From NCBI GenBank assembly GCA_947497175.1, contig CANMFM010000002.1:293620-357619 (forward strand): a stretch of DNA of 64,000 bases, in the 5' to 3' direction. The translations under genes were made by a program, and so were the position numbers. Source of the stretch: an uncultured Aquimarina sp. Lineage in GTDB: Bacteria > Bacteroidota > Bacteroidia > Flavobacteriales > Flavobacteriaceae. The notes beneath the pieces are model-generated. The model did not search any database. It was not told where the DNA came from and saw only the letters and a program-made list of their open reading frames with translations. Numbering within the stretch: position 1 is the first letter of the stretch; each line of letters begins with the position of its first letter. Below are positions 9,888-19,544 of this stretch, piece after piece.

Positions 9888-10973
9888 ATGAATACTAACT
9901 TTCCGGATATGCTAATAAACGGTATTTTAATATGCCTGTATTCTCAATTAATAATTCTTGGTATTTTTAATATTTTAAATAGAAGATTACGAAATGTTGT
10001 ATTAGGGTCGTTATGTTGTTTGTTGGCAATATCTTTTATGTATACAATTTATTGGCCAAGTCTAAACACGAATTTGGTGGGAAATATAGTGTTGGGCGGT
10101 TATAAACATATGTTTCTACCGGCACTTATTTACTTGTACATAGTGTTAATCAAAGAGAAAAACCAAAAGCATTTAATTTTGGTAAACCTCATACCTCCTT
10201 TTATTGTTCATTGTTTTTATTTAATCATAAAGTTTGGATTCAGAGACTTTTATAATACAAATATTGTAAATCTTGTTGCGTTTATTAATTTTTTCATCTT
10301 TGCATCCTATCTATTCTACTTTATTAAAGGAATTTCTTTTTTAAAATCGTTAAAACTCATGCTATTACCTGGGGTTCATAAAAGGTATACCTTTTTTGTT
10401 GTTATAATGTCTTTGTATGGAATCATTTTGGTTTCAGAAGCAATTTTCCCTTTCCTATTCAGTGAAGAAAAACTTAATGCCACACATTATTTTTTGTCCT
10501 CGAGTTTCTATATTCATATAGCAATCATCACTAATTTAGGAATATTGGTATTTGCTTTTATCGAATCTCCTTCTTTGAAGCCTATTCTTTTAGGTGAAAA
10601 AATATATACAGGTTTTGATTCTATAAAAAATGATGACATGATAAGAGCTTATATCAATGATATATTTGGTAAGCAAAAGTTATTCTTGGATGCACATTTT
10701 GATTTGAAGTTTTCTTTGCTATCGTGTGGTATTGATGAAAAGGAATTTAGATTATTTTTAAAAAAAGAATTTAATAAATCATCAATTGAATTTGTAAATA
10801 AATATAGGGTAGAAGAGTTTAAAAGGTTATTGGCTTTAAGCGAAAACAATAAATATAATTTAATGGGAATTGCAAATAAAGCAGGCTTTAACTCTAAAGC
10901 TACTTTTTATAGAAATTTCAAGAATATTGAAGGTATTACCCCCAAAGAGTATTGGACTCAGAATAGAAAGTGA
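9888..10973 (+). CDS. Membrane-anchored AraC-family transcriptional regulator
   Basis: This 361-residue protein has about seven hydrophobic helices in its first ~230 residues (for example LINGILICLYSQLIILGIF, FFVVIMSLYGIILVSEAIF). A cytoplasmic AraC/XylS helix-turn-helix domain follows at ~270-358, with recognition-helix text NKAGFNSKATFYRNFKNIEG and the usual closing TPKEYW. In Bacteroidota, 7TM-AraC fusions sense a membrane or envelope signal and directly control transcription. It is preceded by a 513-bp gap and followed 260 bp later by a lipoprotein gene on the same strand, which could be a target. Confidence 0.88.
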   Translation: MNTNFPDMLINGILICLYSQLIILGIFNILNRRLRNVVLGSLCCLLAISFMYTIYWPSLNTNLVGNIVLGGYKHMFLPALIYLYIVLIKEKNQKHLILVNLIPPFIVHCFYLIIKFGFRDFYNTNIVNLVAFINFFIFASYLFYFIKGISFLKSLKLMLLPGVHKRYTFFVVIMSLYGIILVSEAIFPFLFSEEKLNATHYFLSSSFYIHIAIITNLGILVFAFIESPSLKPILLGEKIYTGFDSIKNDDMIRAYINDIFGKQKLFLDAHFDLKFSLLSCGIDEKEFRLFLKKEFNKSSIEFVNKYRVEEFKRLLALSENNKYNLMGIANKAGFNSKATFYRNFKNIEGITPKEYWTQNRK

Positions 10974-11233
10974 TCTTAGAAAACTGGAAATAATAAAGGT
11001 GTTTTCATAAACAATACTATTTATGTAAAGTCTTCAGTTAAACGATCAATCTACAAAATATCTTTTGCCACAGTTTTATAATGTGTTCAATACCTGTTTT
11101 TTTCATCCAAATACTTGAGTGTCTTTTTAAATAAATGGTGTCAAATATATTTATGAGACTTAATTACTGTGCTTGTCTGATTTTGATTAATAATTAAAAA
11201 ATAATTTTACTCAAATTTCATAAATCACATAGC

Positions 11234-11692
11234 ATGAAAAAGTATCATTTATTTATTCTAATCTTTTGTTTCTTACTCAACAGTTGCAAATCTGATGACA
11301 ATAGTTCAGCAACCGAATCAAATTTTTATTTCATTACAGCAAAAATTGATAATATGAATTGGGATGCGAACAACTTTAGTGCCACGTACTCCAATAAAAT
11401 TGTGTCTATAGAAGCTCAATCGTTAAATGGATCAAGAATTGAAATTTCTGCACAAGGTGTGAGCTCTATTGGAACTTATGATTTAGGAAATGTAAGCATA
11501 GGAACGTATCAAGACGGTAATCGCGACAATGAAACCTATACTACCGCAGGAACTTTGGGAACAGGTTCTATTACATTCAATACTCTTGATTCAACACGTA
11601 TTGAAGGTAGCTTTTCATTTACCGGAGAAAATGGCTTGGGTAATGCAAAGAATATAACCAGTGGCTCTTTTGAAATTAATTTAACTAACTAA
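11234..11692 (+). CDS. DUF6252-like lipoprotein
   Basis: The 152-residue product has a lipoprotein signal peptide with lipobox LLNSC (Cys ~18) followed by a KSDDNSS linker. The mature part is a beta-rich domain with the pattern 'FYFITAKIDNMNW', 'GTYDLG', 'GSITFNTLDSTRIEGSFSF' and a closing SGSFEINL, which I associate with DUF6252. Function is unknown; it should sit on the outer or inner membrane facing the periplasm. It ends 4 bp before the PDZ-hydrolase gene, so the two are very likely one operon. Confidence 0.75.
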   Translation: MKKYHLFILIFCFLLNSCKSDDNSSATESNFYFITAKIDNMNWDANNFSATYSNKIVSIEAQSLNGSRIEISAQGVSSIGTYDLGNVSIGTYQDGNRDNETYTTAGTLGTGSITFNTLDSTRIEGSFSFTGENGLGNAKNITSGSFEINLTN

Positions 11693-11696
11693 ACGT

Positions 11697-13013
11697 ATGA
11701 AACCTTCAAATTTAAATTTATTTTTTTCATTTTTTTTACTAATTAGTATTTCATTAAATGCTCAAGAGTTATTAAGACGAGCAACTTTTGAGGCTAAAAT
11801 TAGCTGGCCAAACAATGAAACTCCAGGAGCTAAGATTGTCGAAATCACATCTAAATCACCATTGGATAAAGCAGGTTTTAAAGCTAATGATATCATCATA
11901 AGTGTGAATGATAGAATGGTTTTGAGTCAAGAAGATTGGAGCGCCATCACCTATAGTATAAGAGCTAATGAAGAGACCAATTTTGGAATCAAACGAGGCC
12001 ATATATATGTGTCAAAAAATGTACAACTCAATGCGTTGCCAAAGGAAATTCATGATAATACGGAAACTTATTATGAAACGCTAACTAGTGATTTTGGAAT
12101 AAAACAAAGAGTAATAATAACTAAACCTAAAAAGACCAAAAAGTATCCGGCCATTATTTTAATTCAAGGGTTAAGCTGTTCCACTGTAGAACAATATTCT
12201 GGCCGAAGTAACAATTGGGTTAAACTGATTAAAGATTTAGTGGAAAAGTCGAATATGGTCGTACTACGAGTTGAAAAGCCGGGTGTTGGTGATAGTGAAG
12301 GTGATTGCGGAAAAACCGATTTTAAGACAGAATTGAACGGATATGAATCAGCTATTAAACTCTTAAAGTCGAAGCCCTATGTAGACACTTCAAAAATAAT
12401 TGTGTATGGCAATAGTATGGGGAGTGCATTAGCCCCTTACTTAGCTAATAAATACGACTTAGCTGGCATAATCTCTGATGGTACATTTTTTAAATCTTGG
12501 TATGAACATATGCTAGAAATAGAACGTAGAATACTAAATATAGAAGGAAAAGATGAAGCAGAAATTTATAATTTAATGAATGAAGTTTACATACCATTAT
12601 ACTATGAAATGTTAATTAAGAAAAGAAGCTTTGAAGAAATTTTAGAAGATAACCAAACTTACAGAAAACACCATCGACAGAGTCTCAACCACATGTATGG
12701 TAGATCTATGAAATATTATCATCAAGTGCAGAATTTCAATTTTGCAAAAAATTGGGAAGAAATTAAAGTTCCCGTAAGGATACGGTGGGGAACAAACGAT
12801 TGGATAATGACAGAAAATGATAATGATATGATCATCGAGGTTTTAGAATCCACTGGACATAAAGACCATAAGCTATACAAATATCAAAATCTAGATCATT
12901 GGAGCACAATTCATACTGACTACAGTAGTAGTTATAACTTCAAACCTGGAAAATGGGAGGACAAAATTAGCCAACAGATCATCGATTGGGCTTGGGAAAT
13001 TATATCAAAATAG
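11697..13013 (+). CDS. Secreted PDZ-domain alpha/beta hydrolase
   Basis: A 438-residue protein with a signal peptide (SLNAQ, ~22) and a PDZ domain (~40-105: GAKIVEITSKSPLDKAGFKANDIII). An alpha/beta-hydrolase domain follows, with nucleophile elbow GNSMGSA (~Ser 242), a probable acid in RWGTNDWIM and His in LDHWST. The hydrolase core resembles the serine aminopeptidase/dienelactone type, and the substrate is unknown. PDZ linked to a hydrolase suggests peptide or protein-tail recognition in the periplasm. It is the second gene of an operon with the DUF6252-like lipoprotein. A convergent mnmE lies downstream. Confidence 0.82.
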   Translation: MKPSNLNLFFSFFLLISISLNAQELLRRATFEAKISWPNNETPGAKIVEITSKSPLDKAGFKANDIIISVNDRMVLSQEDWSAITYSIRANEETNFGIKRGHIYVSKNVQLNALPKEIHDNTETYYETLTSDFGIKQRVIITKPKKTKKYPAIILIQGLSCSTVEQYSGRSNNWVKLIKDLVEKSNMVVLRVEKPGVGDSEGDCGKTDFKTELNGYESAIKLLKSKPYVDTSKIIVYGNSMGSALAPYLANKYDLAGIISDGTFFKSWYEHMLEIERRILNIEGKDEAEIYNLMNEVYIPLYYEMLIKKRSFEEILEDNQTYRKHHRQSLNHMYGRSMKYYHQVQNFNFAKNWEEIKVPVRIRWGTNDWIMTENDNDMIIEVLESTGHKDHKLYKYQNLDHWSTIHTDYSSSYNFKPGKWEDKISQQIIDWAWEIISK

Positions 13014-13149
13014 CGAAAATAGATCTTTGAATACGAAAAGTGTTATGCTAACGACCTCGATACATTGTATCTTTATTTCTATTGTAATAACTATAACGCA
13101 TCTCGTACCATGTTATGAAATGATTTAGGTATTGTATAGTTTGTATGGG

Positions 13150-14562
13150 TTACTTCCCGATACAAAAATTAGCAAAGATGTTTCCTAATAAATCATCACT
13201 GGATATTTCTCCTGTAATTTCTCCAAAATGGTACAGTGCCTGGCGGATATCTATGGCCATCAAATCACCAGAAATTCCAGAATCTAATCCATACTGTACT
13301 TTTTGGATTTCTTCCAAAGCTTTTAGTAATGCATCGTAATGTCGTGTATTGGTTACGATGGTTTCATTGTTACGTAAAGCACCTGTATTTACAAATTCGA
13401 GAAGCATATTTTGTAATTCTTCGACTCCGGTATGTAGTTTTGCCGAAAGTAAATGAATATTCTCAATCTCTGAGGTTAATTTTGTTATTTGATCTTTGTC
13501 AAGTTTGTCAACCTTATTAGCGACTATAACCAAGGGTTTTTGAGGATACTTGTTTCTAATTTGATTGATTTCGATAATAATTTCTCTCACTCTGGAAGAG
13601 ATGCTAAGGGCTGAAGAGGATATTAATTGTGAGCTATCAACTAGATAAATCACCACTTGCGCTTGTTCAATTTTTTCAAAAGTCTTTTGAATACCGATAC
13701 TTTCAACTACATCTTTAGTATCACGTATTCCGGCGGTATCAATAAATCGAAATCCAATACCACCAATATTAATTTCGTCTTCAATAGTATCACGAGTAGT
13801 ACCCGCTATATCAGATACAATAGCTCTCTCTTCATTTAGTAGCGCATTTAAAAGAGTAGATTTACCCACATTAGGTTCTCCTACGATAGCAACTGGGATT
13901 CCATTCTTAATGACATTTCCTACGGCAAAAGAATCGACAAGACGCTTTAAAACATTGGTAATCCGGGTAATCAAATCTTTGAATTGAGAACGATCTGCAA
14001 ACTCAACATCTTCTTCGGCAAAATCAAGTTCAAGTTCTATAAGTGAAGCAAAATTTAACAGTTCCTCCCTTAATTTTTTAATTTCATTCGAAAAACCACC
14101 GCGCATTTGTTGCATAGCAATCTGATGAGAAGCTTCAGAATCAGATGCAATGAGATCTGCAACCGCCTCTGCTTGCGATAGATCCAATTTACCATTAATA
14201 AAAGCTCGTAAAGTAAACTCTCCGGCATTTGCCATTCGGCATCCTTTGCGTAATAATAATTGAATGATTTCCTGTTGGATATACGTAGAACCATGACAAG
14301 AAATTTCAATTGTAGGTTCGCCGGTGTACGAATTGGTTCCTTTAAAAATGGATATCAATACTTCATCTAATACCCGTTCTTTATCAACAATATGTCCTAA
14401 ATGGATGGTATGACTTTTTTGTTTCTCTAACGTTTTACCACTCACAGACCTAAACAAAGGTGAACAAATTGAGATGGCATCTTTCCCGGAAACACGAATA
14501 ACAGCGATTGCTCCAGCACCTGATGGTGTTGCCAGCGCGACAATGGTATCTTGTGAAATCAT
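13150..14562 (-). CDS. mnmE: tRNA uridine-5-carboxymethylaminomethyl modification GTPase MnmE
   Basis: MnmE works with MnmG to modify the wobble uridine (U34) of several tRNAs. The protein has the formyl-THF-binding N-domain (ATPSGAGAIAVIRVSG), a helical domain, a G domain with P-loop GEPNVGKST, DTAG and NKVD, and the C-terminal catalytic CIGK. The track start at 14583 is a TTG that adds MRFSKKD; the ATG at 14562 gives the family-typical beginning MISQDTIVAL, so I use it (470 aa). It is a single gene, convergent with the hydrolase gene. Confidence 0.96.
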   Translation of the reverse strand: MISQDTIVALATPSGAGAIAVIRVSGKDAISICSPLFRSVSGKTLEKQKSHTIHLGHIVDKERVLDEVLISIFKGTNSYTGEPTIEISCHGSTYIQQEIIQLLLRKGCRMANAGEFTLRAFINGKLDLSQAEAVADLIASDSEASHQIAMQQMRGGFSNEIKKLREELLNFASLIELELDFAEEDVEFADRSQFKDLITRITNVLKRLVDSFAVGNVIKNGIPVAIVGEPNVGKSTLLNALLNEERAIVSDIAGTTRDTIEDEINIGGIGFRFIDTAGIRDTKDVVESIGIQKTFEKIEQAQVVIYLVDSSQLISSSALSISSRVREIIIEINQIRNKYPQKPLVIVANKVDKLDKDQITKLTSEIENIHLLSAKLHTGVEELQNMLLEFVNTGALRNNETIVTNTRHYDALLKALEEIQKVQYGLDSGISGDLMAIDIRQALYHFGEITGEISSDDLLGNIFANFCIGK

Positions 14563-14869
14563 ATCTTTCTTACTGAATCGCAAAAATAGAGATTAATCTA
14601 TTCACTTTAAGTACGCACTCTTAAACTTTTTTTGAGCAGTTGTTTTTCTTTTGTTATCTTGTGCATGGAATGAAGTAAAATACTTCTTTAGTATCTACAC
14701 TTTCCCCATTTTTGGGAAACAGAATTAAGAGAAAAATTAGGGTTCTGATAGTAAGCAAACTACGTAATATCAGATTCATTGGAAAACGATTTTGTTGTAA
14801 GATTCTTGCAGCAATTTTTTAGGTGCGTTCAATTTAATGTCTAACCAATACTAATTAATTCTTATTCTT
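14563..14869. other. Divergent intergenic region, 307 bp
   Basis: Holds a fair Bacteroidota-type promoter at 14631-14661. It implies a long (~200 nt) leader for the protease gene. No ORF or strong repeat is visible. Confidence 0.4.
14631..14661 (+). promoter_or_regulatory. Candidate Bacteroidota sigma-ABfr-type promoter for the protease
   Basis: TTTG at 14631-14634, a 20-nt spacer and TATCTTG at 14655-14661 approximate the TTTG/TAnnTTTG consensus of Bacteroidota. It points toward the protease gene. The -7 box lacks one T. Confidence 0.4.
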
Positions 14870-17317
14870 ATGAATTTTCACAACACAAACTCAATTCATT
14901 TTAAACAGCAGTATTCCTTGCAAAAGTTTGGAATACTCGCGTGTATAGCTTTCATGCTATTGCCAGGCATTAGTTTTGCGCAAATAGCACCATTAAAAAG
15001 TACGTATAAAGCTTTTAATCAGGAAATAAAATCAAATGACAATCTAGCTAAAAGTACTTCAGAAGTTATTACCGAAACGATTTCAGAAAAAGGCGCCACC
15101 TGGTTGCGTTTGTTTTTTGATAATGTTAATCTTGGTAAAAGTAGTAGCTTGACCATTACATCAGATTTAGATGGGGCTACACAAACGTTAACCGCCACTA
15201 CGATTAAGGACTGGAAAAATACAAGCGCATATTTTAATGGCGATAAAGTTACACTTACACTTATTGTGGCGCCAGGAGAACGCTCTATTGGATTCAATAT
15301 TAAAGAATTAGGAATAGGGGTGTTTGATCCAACGACCAAATCACAATGTGGCTCAAATGATGATAGGGTGGATTCTAATGATGCTGCTATAGGTAGAATT
15401 GTGCCTATAGGGTGTACCGGGTGGATTATAACAAACGGGCGATTGGTAACTGCCGGGCATTGTGTTGGTAGTCGTGCTCAAATAATCGAATTTAATGTAC
15501 CTAAATCCAATCCAGACAGATCTATAGTACACCCAGGGCCGGAAGATCAGTATCCAATAGGGAATTTTGTGTCTCCATATCCAAGTAGCTCTACCCAGGC
15601 TAATGACTGGGCAGTTTTTACAGCAAGTGCTAATTCGCAAACAGGGCAGACACCTATTCAGGCACAAGGAAAATCTTTTAATGTAGTGCGAAGCGACCCG
15701 GGAAGTAATATAACAATCACTGGCTTTGGTACGGATACCGGGATCGATAATCAAACACAACAAATACATACAGGGCCATTGAGTTCTGTTACAAATACCT
15801 TTGTTAGATATAGAACCGATACTACCGGAGGAAATTCTGGAAGCCCAATTATTGATGCAGCTACAGGCAATGCAGTAGGTGTTCATGCCTATGGCGGCTG
15901 CTCGGGTTCTGGAGGATCAAATTCTGGTGAACGAGCTACGATTCCTGCTTTTTGGGACGCTATGGGACTTGGTGATGGTGGACCTGATCCCGGTAACGAT
16001 GAGTGTACAGGAGATGTGTCTTCTTTTCCGTTTACAGAGAGTTTTGAAACTAACTTAGGTCAATGGAAAAATACGTCTATTGGTGATGATCTAACCTGGA
16101 CTCGAAATTCTGGAGGAACACCTTCAAACGGGACCGGACCAAGTAGTGCAGCCGATGGTAGTACTTATATTTATGTAGAGGCTTCTGGAAATGGTACAGG
16201 ATATCCTAATAAAAGAGCACTTTTAAATTCGCCATGTTTGAATTTTAGTAGTCTTACAGCTCCCAGGCTTGTATTTCAATATCATATGTTAGGTACTGCG
16301 ATTAATAGTTTAACTGTAGAGGCCAGAACCAACAACACTGGTAATTGGACAAGCGTGTTTAGCAAAACCGGAGAGCAAGGTAGTAACTGGAACGCCGCAG
16401 ATGTTGATCTTTCGGCTTATGCAGGTGACTCTAATGTGCAATTACGATTTAGTGCAGTTACAGGTTCTGGAGGTAGTGGTTGGCAAAGTGATATTGCTAT
16501 AGATGCGGTAACGATTCAAAATGGTACTGGAGGCCCAGGTCCCACATGTGAAGTATTAAACTTTAATGATTTTACAGTGGCTCCGTTTTCTAATCAAGAT
16601 AGAGGAGGGACAGCTTCGATCACAAATAATGGTACTGGATTATCTATGCAAAGTAATACCTGGAAAGAAATTGCTCTTAGTTATACTGTAACTGCCAGTA
16701 CCGTTATAGAATTTGACTTTAGTAGTACCTCCGAGGGCGAAATTCATGCTGTTGGCTTTGAAAATGATGATGCATTAACGCCTGATCTATATTTTAAAGT
16801 TCATGGTACTCAAAATTATGGAGTAACAAACTACGACAATTATACTAGCGGAACAACTACCTATATTATTCCGGTAGGTAATTTCTATACAGGAAATATG
16901 AACAGATTAGTTTTTATAAATGATAACGATGCTGGCTCAGGAAATACTTCTATATTTTCTAATGTTAAAATTTATGAAGGCTCTTGTGGTCAATCTGCAT
17001 TAGCAGAAAGTGGGGCAAGTCAAGAAGCTGTAACACCATTCCTTGGTACTGAAGATGAAATTGATGATTTATTTAGTGTTAGAATGACTCCTAACCCGAC
17101 AAAAGGTAATTTTTCTATCTATGTGAATTCAAGTAGAGAAGGAACCGTGAATGCCGTTTTCTATAGTATTTTAGGAAGAAAAGTTGGACAAAAACAACTA
17201 CAATCTGGAGTAAATACACTATCCTCTGAAAGCCTCTCAATGAGACCAGGTATTTATCTGGTGAAATTTGATGACAGTAGGGGAGGAACCACTACTCAGA
17301 AGTTAATCGTTCACTAA
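14870..17317 (+). CDS. Secreted trypsin-like serine protease with MAM-like domain and T9SS sorting domain
   Basis: An 815-residue secreted protease. A signal peptide (~38 residues, ending SFAQ) and a propeptide (~40-165) precede a chymotrypsin-fold domain. The triad residues are visible: His 197 in VTAGHC, Asp 246 in NDWAVF and Ser 323 in GGNSGSPI. A MAM-like adhesion domain follows (~390-555, starting PFTESFETNLGQW), then a second beta domain (~565-710). The last ~80 residues (MTPNPTKGNFSIYV to TTQKLIVH) form a type A T9SS C-terminal domain, so the protein should cross the outer membrane by type IX secretion. The family resembles glutamyl-endopeptidase-like S1/S46 proteases, and specificity is unknown. 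A terminator follows. Confidence 0.92.
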   Translation: MNFHNTNSIHFKQQYSLQKFGILACIAFMLLPGISFAQIAPLKSTYKAFNQEIKSNDNLAKSTSEVITETISEKGATWLRLFFDNVNLGKSSSLTITSDLDGATQTLTATTIKDWKNTSAYFNGDKVTLTLIVAPGERSIGFNIKELGIGVFDPTTKSQCGSNDDRVDSNDAAIGRIVPIGCTGWIITNGRLVTAGHCVGSRAQIIEFNVPKSNPDRSIVHPGPEDQYPIGNFVSPYPSSSTQANDWAVFTASANSQTGQTPIQAQGKSFNVVRSDPGSNITITGFGTDTGIDNQTQQIHTGPLSSVTNTFVRYRTDTTGGNSGSPIIDAATGNAVGVHAYGGCSGSGGSNSGERATIPAFWDAMGLGDGGPDPGNDECTGDVSSFPFTESFETNLGQWKNTSIGDDLTWTRNSGGTPSNGTGPSSAADGSTYIYVEASGNGTGYPNKRALLNSPCLNFSSLTAPRLVFQYHMLGTAINSLTVEARTNNTGNWTSVFSKTGEQGSNWNAADVDLSAYAGDSNVQLRFSAVTGSGGSGWQSDIAIDAVTIQNGTGGPGPTCEVLNFNDFTVAPFSNQDRGGTASITNNGTGLSMQSNTWKEIALSYTVTASTVIEFDFSSTSEGEIHAVGFENDDALTPDLYFKVHGTQNYGVTNYDNYTSGTTTYIIPVGNFYTGNMNRLVFINDNDAGSGNTSIFSNVKIYEGSCGQSALAESGASQEAVTPFLGTEDEIDDLFSVRMTPNPTKGNFSIYVNSSREGTVNAVFYSILGRKVGQKQLQSGVNTLSSESLSMRPGIYLVKFDDSRGGTTTQKLIVH

Positions 17318-17352
17318 AAAAAACAGTAAGTAAAGACATTAAATTAATAATG

Positions 17353-17384
17353 AAGCATCTCCAAAAAAATGGAGATGCTTTTTT
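17353..17384 (+). terminator. Rho-independent terminator after the protease
   Basis: AAGCATCTCC and GGAGATGCTT form a perfect 10-bp stem around an 8-nt loop, followed by a T-run. Confidence 0.9.
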
Positions 17385-17483
17385 AATCAATATATGTAAC
17401 AAAGTGCCTTTATATACGTCATATAAATACATTGCTAATATTTTTAGCATTTCATCAATCATCAAACTAAAAAAAGTAACATC

Positions 17484-17822
17484 ATGAAACAGGACAGATC
17501 AGTATTAGTTATTACACATTTATCACAGTTATTAGACCTTATCACTGGGTTTGGAGGATTTGTTGTACCCTTAATATTATGGTTAACTCAAAGAGAACGA
17601 GTAATGGCGATGGATGAGCATGGAAAATCAATTATGAATTTTCAAATCAGTATGTTTATTTATGCTATTATTTGTATTCCGTTAACTTTACTATTTGGTC
17701 TGGGAGCATTAGGATTAGCTGCGATCGCAATACTTTGTTTTGTATTTCCTATAATTAATGCAATCAAGGCAAATAATGGAGAAAGACCTTCATACCCATT
17801 ATCAATGCATTTCATTAAATAA
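17484..17822 (+). CDS. DUF4870 family membrane protein
   Basis: A 112-residue protein with three hydrophobic segments (LLDLITGFGGFVVPLILWL, FMFIYAIICIPLTLLFGLG and AIAILCFVFPIINAI) and the characteristic DEHGKSIMNFQ segment between the first two. This matches the Tic20-like DUF4870 family of small inner-membrane proteins with no established role. It has its own short upstream region after the protease terminator and is convergent with amt. Start at the ATG at 17484, with adequate spacing to an A-rich leader. Confidence 0.85.
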   Translation: MKQDRSVLVITHLSQLLDLITGFGGFVVPLILWLTQRERVMAMDEHGKSIMNFQISMFIYAIICIPLTLLFGLGALGLAAIAILCFVFPIINAIKANNGERPSYPLSMHFIK

Positions 17823-17823
17823 T

Positions 17824-17860
17824 AAAAAAAAGCGGATGAGTAATTAAAAAATCATCCGCT
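17824..17860 (-). terminator. Terminator of the glnB-amt transcript
   Basis: AGCGGATGA (17831-17839) pairs with TCATCCGCT (17852-17860). The plus-strand A-run at 17824-17830 reads as a U-run on the minus strand, just past the amt stop. It may also slow read-through from the DUF4870 gene. Confidence 0.85.
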
Positions 17861-17885
17861 GTTATGGTAAAACACTACTTAAGTT

Positions 17886-19142
17886 CTAGTGTTGGTTAAG
17901 TCTAAAATCAGGATATGCGTCCATACCATGTTCGTGACTATCAAGTCCGTCAATTTCTTCTTTTTCAGAAACTCTAATTCCGACAGTCTTTTTAAGAGCA
18001 AAAATAATTATAAAAGCGGTGATCATACAAAATCCTCCTACTGCCAATACACCAACTCCTTGCACAAGAAATTGATCAAAGCCAGCTTTTGCACCAAAAA
18101 TACCTACAGCCAAAGTACCCCATATACCACATATTAAATGTACGGCAATAGCACCTACTGGATCATCAAGTTTTAATTTATCGATTAATGCTACACCAAA
18201 TACTATAATTGCACCCGCAATAGCGCCAATCAAGACAGCATCTGTAGGAGACATTTGATCCGCTCCGGCCGTAATACCAACCAGACCTCCTAAAATACCA
18301 TTTAAGAACATGGTAAGATCGTAGTTCTTATATAGTAAGGTAGATACCAAAAATGCTATTACTCCACCAGCGGCGGCGGCTAAAGATGTCGTTACTAAGG
18401 TTAACGAAGTTCCTGCAGCATCAGCCGATAGAACAGATCCTCCATTAAATCCAAACCATCCTAACCAAAGAATAAGAACACCCGCTGCCGCAAGAGGGAT
18501 ATTATGCCCTGGAATAGCTTGAGGTTTGCCGTCGGTGCTAAATTTTCCGATTCTTGATCCTAATAAGTACACAGCAACTAAAGCTGCCCATCCCCCTACA
18601 GAGTGCACTAGCGTTGAACCTGCAAAGTCATAAAAGCCTTCTGCATCACCAATTTGAAAAGTAGATAAGAATCCACCTCCCCATTGCCATGAACCTACAA
18701 TAGGATATATAACTCCTACATAAATGATTGTAAAAATCATAAATGCTCCAATCTTAATGCGTTCTGCTACAGCTCCTGATACTATTGTAGCCGCAGTTGC
18801 AGCAAACATTCCTTGAAACAAGAAGTCTGTCCAATAGGTGTAGCCTTCATTATATGCGAGGTCTAAACCACCTTCTGCAGTAAGAGGAGAATCCAATCCA
18901 AAACCAGCAAATCCAAAAATTCCTACTGTACCTTCTTCAAAGCCTGGGTACATCAGGTTGAAACCTACTAGACAGTATAATAATAATCCTATGCAGATTA
19001 TAAAAACGTTTTTAAAAAGTATATTGATTGTATTTTTTTGACGAGTTAATCCTATTTCTAAAAAAGAAAACCCTAGGTGCATGAAAAATACAAGTGCGGT
19101 ACACACCATCATCCATACATTATTGATAGTTAACATTTCCAT
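17886..19142 (-). CDS. amt: Ammonium transporter Amt
   Basis: This 418-residue inner-membrane channel of the Amt/Mep/Rh family has about eleven transmembrane helices. The central conserved His residues of the pore are seen in GSTLVHSVGGWAA and AVHLICGIWGTLAVG. It conducts ammonium and is normally gated by the P-II protein encoded next to it. It lies 63 bp downstream of glnB on the minus strand, so glnB-amt is an operon. The C-terminal tail (DAYPDFRLNQH) matches the usual Amt cytoplasmic end. Confidence 0.96.
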   Translation of the reverse strand: MEMLTINNVWMMVCTALVFFMHLGFSFLEIGLTRQKNTINILFKNVFIICIGLLLYCLVGFNLMYPGFEEGTVGIFGFAGFGLDSPLTAEGGLDLAYNEGYTYWTDFLFQGMFAATAATIVSGAVAERIKIGAFMIFTIIYVGVIYPIVGSWQWGGGFLSTFQIGDAEGFYDFAGSTLVHSVGGWAALVAVYLLGSRIGKFSTDGKPQAIPGHNIPLAAAGVLILWLGWFGFNGGSVLSADAAGTSLTLVTTSLAAAAGGVIAFLVSTLLYKNYDLTMFLNGILGGLVGITAGADQMSPTDAVLIGAIAGAIIVFGVALIDKLKLDDPVGAIAVHLICGIWGTLAVGIFGAKAGFDQFLVQGVGVLAVGGFCMITAFIIIFALKKTVGIRVSEKEEIDGLDSHEHGMDAYPDFRLNQH

Positions 19143-19205
19143 TGTTTAAGTACTATTTAAGTTATTTTTTTGTTTTCGGTTGGTTAATTTAAGTGATAAA
19201 GGATA

Positions 19206-19544
19206 CTAATTCAATGTTCCTCCACCTTTTTCAGAAGTACGAATTCTGTAGGCTTCTTTGACATCAGAAATAAAGATTTTTCCGTCTCCTACTTCTCCGG
19301 TTTTTGCAGCTTCAAGTATCGTTGACACTGTAATTTCTTCAAATTCATCATTTACTACTATAGATAAATAACGTCTTTGAATATCTGTTGTACTATAGGA
19401 TACTCCACGATATACACTTCCTTTTTGTTCGTTTCCTACACCGGTAACATCCCAATAGGAGAAAAATGTAATTCCCTTTTCGTGCAAAGCTTCTTTTACG
19501 GCTCTATATTTGGATCTTCTAATAATTGCTTCTATTTTCTTCAT
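19206..19544 (-). CDS. glnB: P-II family nitrogen regulator
   Basis: A 112-residue trimeric signal protein that reports nitrogen and energy status and regulates Amt. The N-terminal MKKIEAIIRRSK, a T-loop with KGSVYRGVSYSTTDIQRR, and the C-terminal GDGKIFISDVKEAYRIRT are all typical. The Tyr in GVSY aligns with the uridylylated Tyr51 of enterobacterial GlnB, but the rest of the T-loop (STTDIQRR) differs from the proteobacterial version, so uridylylation is uncertain. It is first in the operon with amt, divergent from gltBD. Confidence 0.95.
   Translation of the reverse strand: MKKIEAIIRRSKYRAVKEALHEKGITFFSYWDVTGVGNEQKGSVYRGVSYSTTDIQRRYLSIVVNDEFEEITVSTILEAAKTGEVGDGKIFISDVKEAYRIRTSEKGGGTLN

Noticed and set aside
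13059-13071. GATACATTGTATC palindrome as a terminator between the hydrolase gene and mnmE
   Set aside because: Only a 5-bp stem with a 3-nt loop, and no T-run.
15353-15886. 177-aa minus-strand ORF inside the protease gene
   Set aside because: The plus frame carries a full catalytic triad and T9SS domain; the antisense frame has no recognisable feature.
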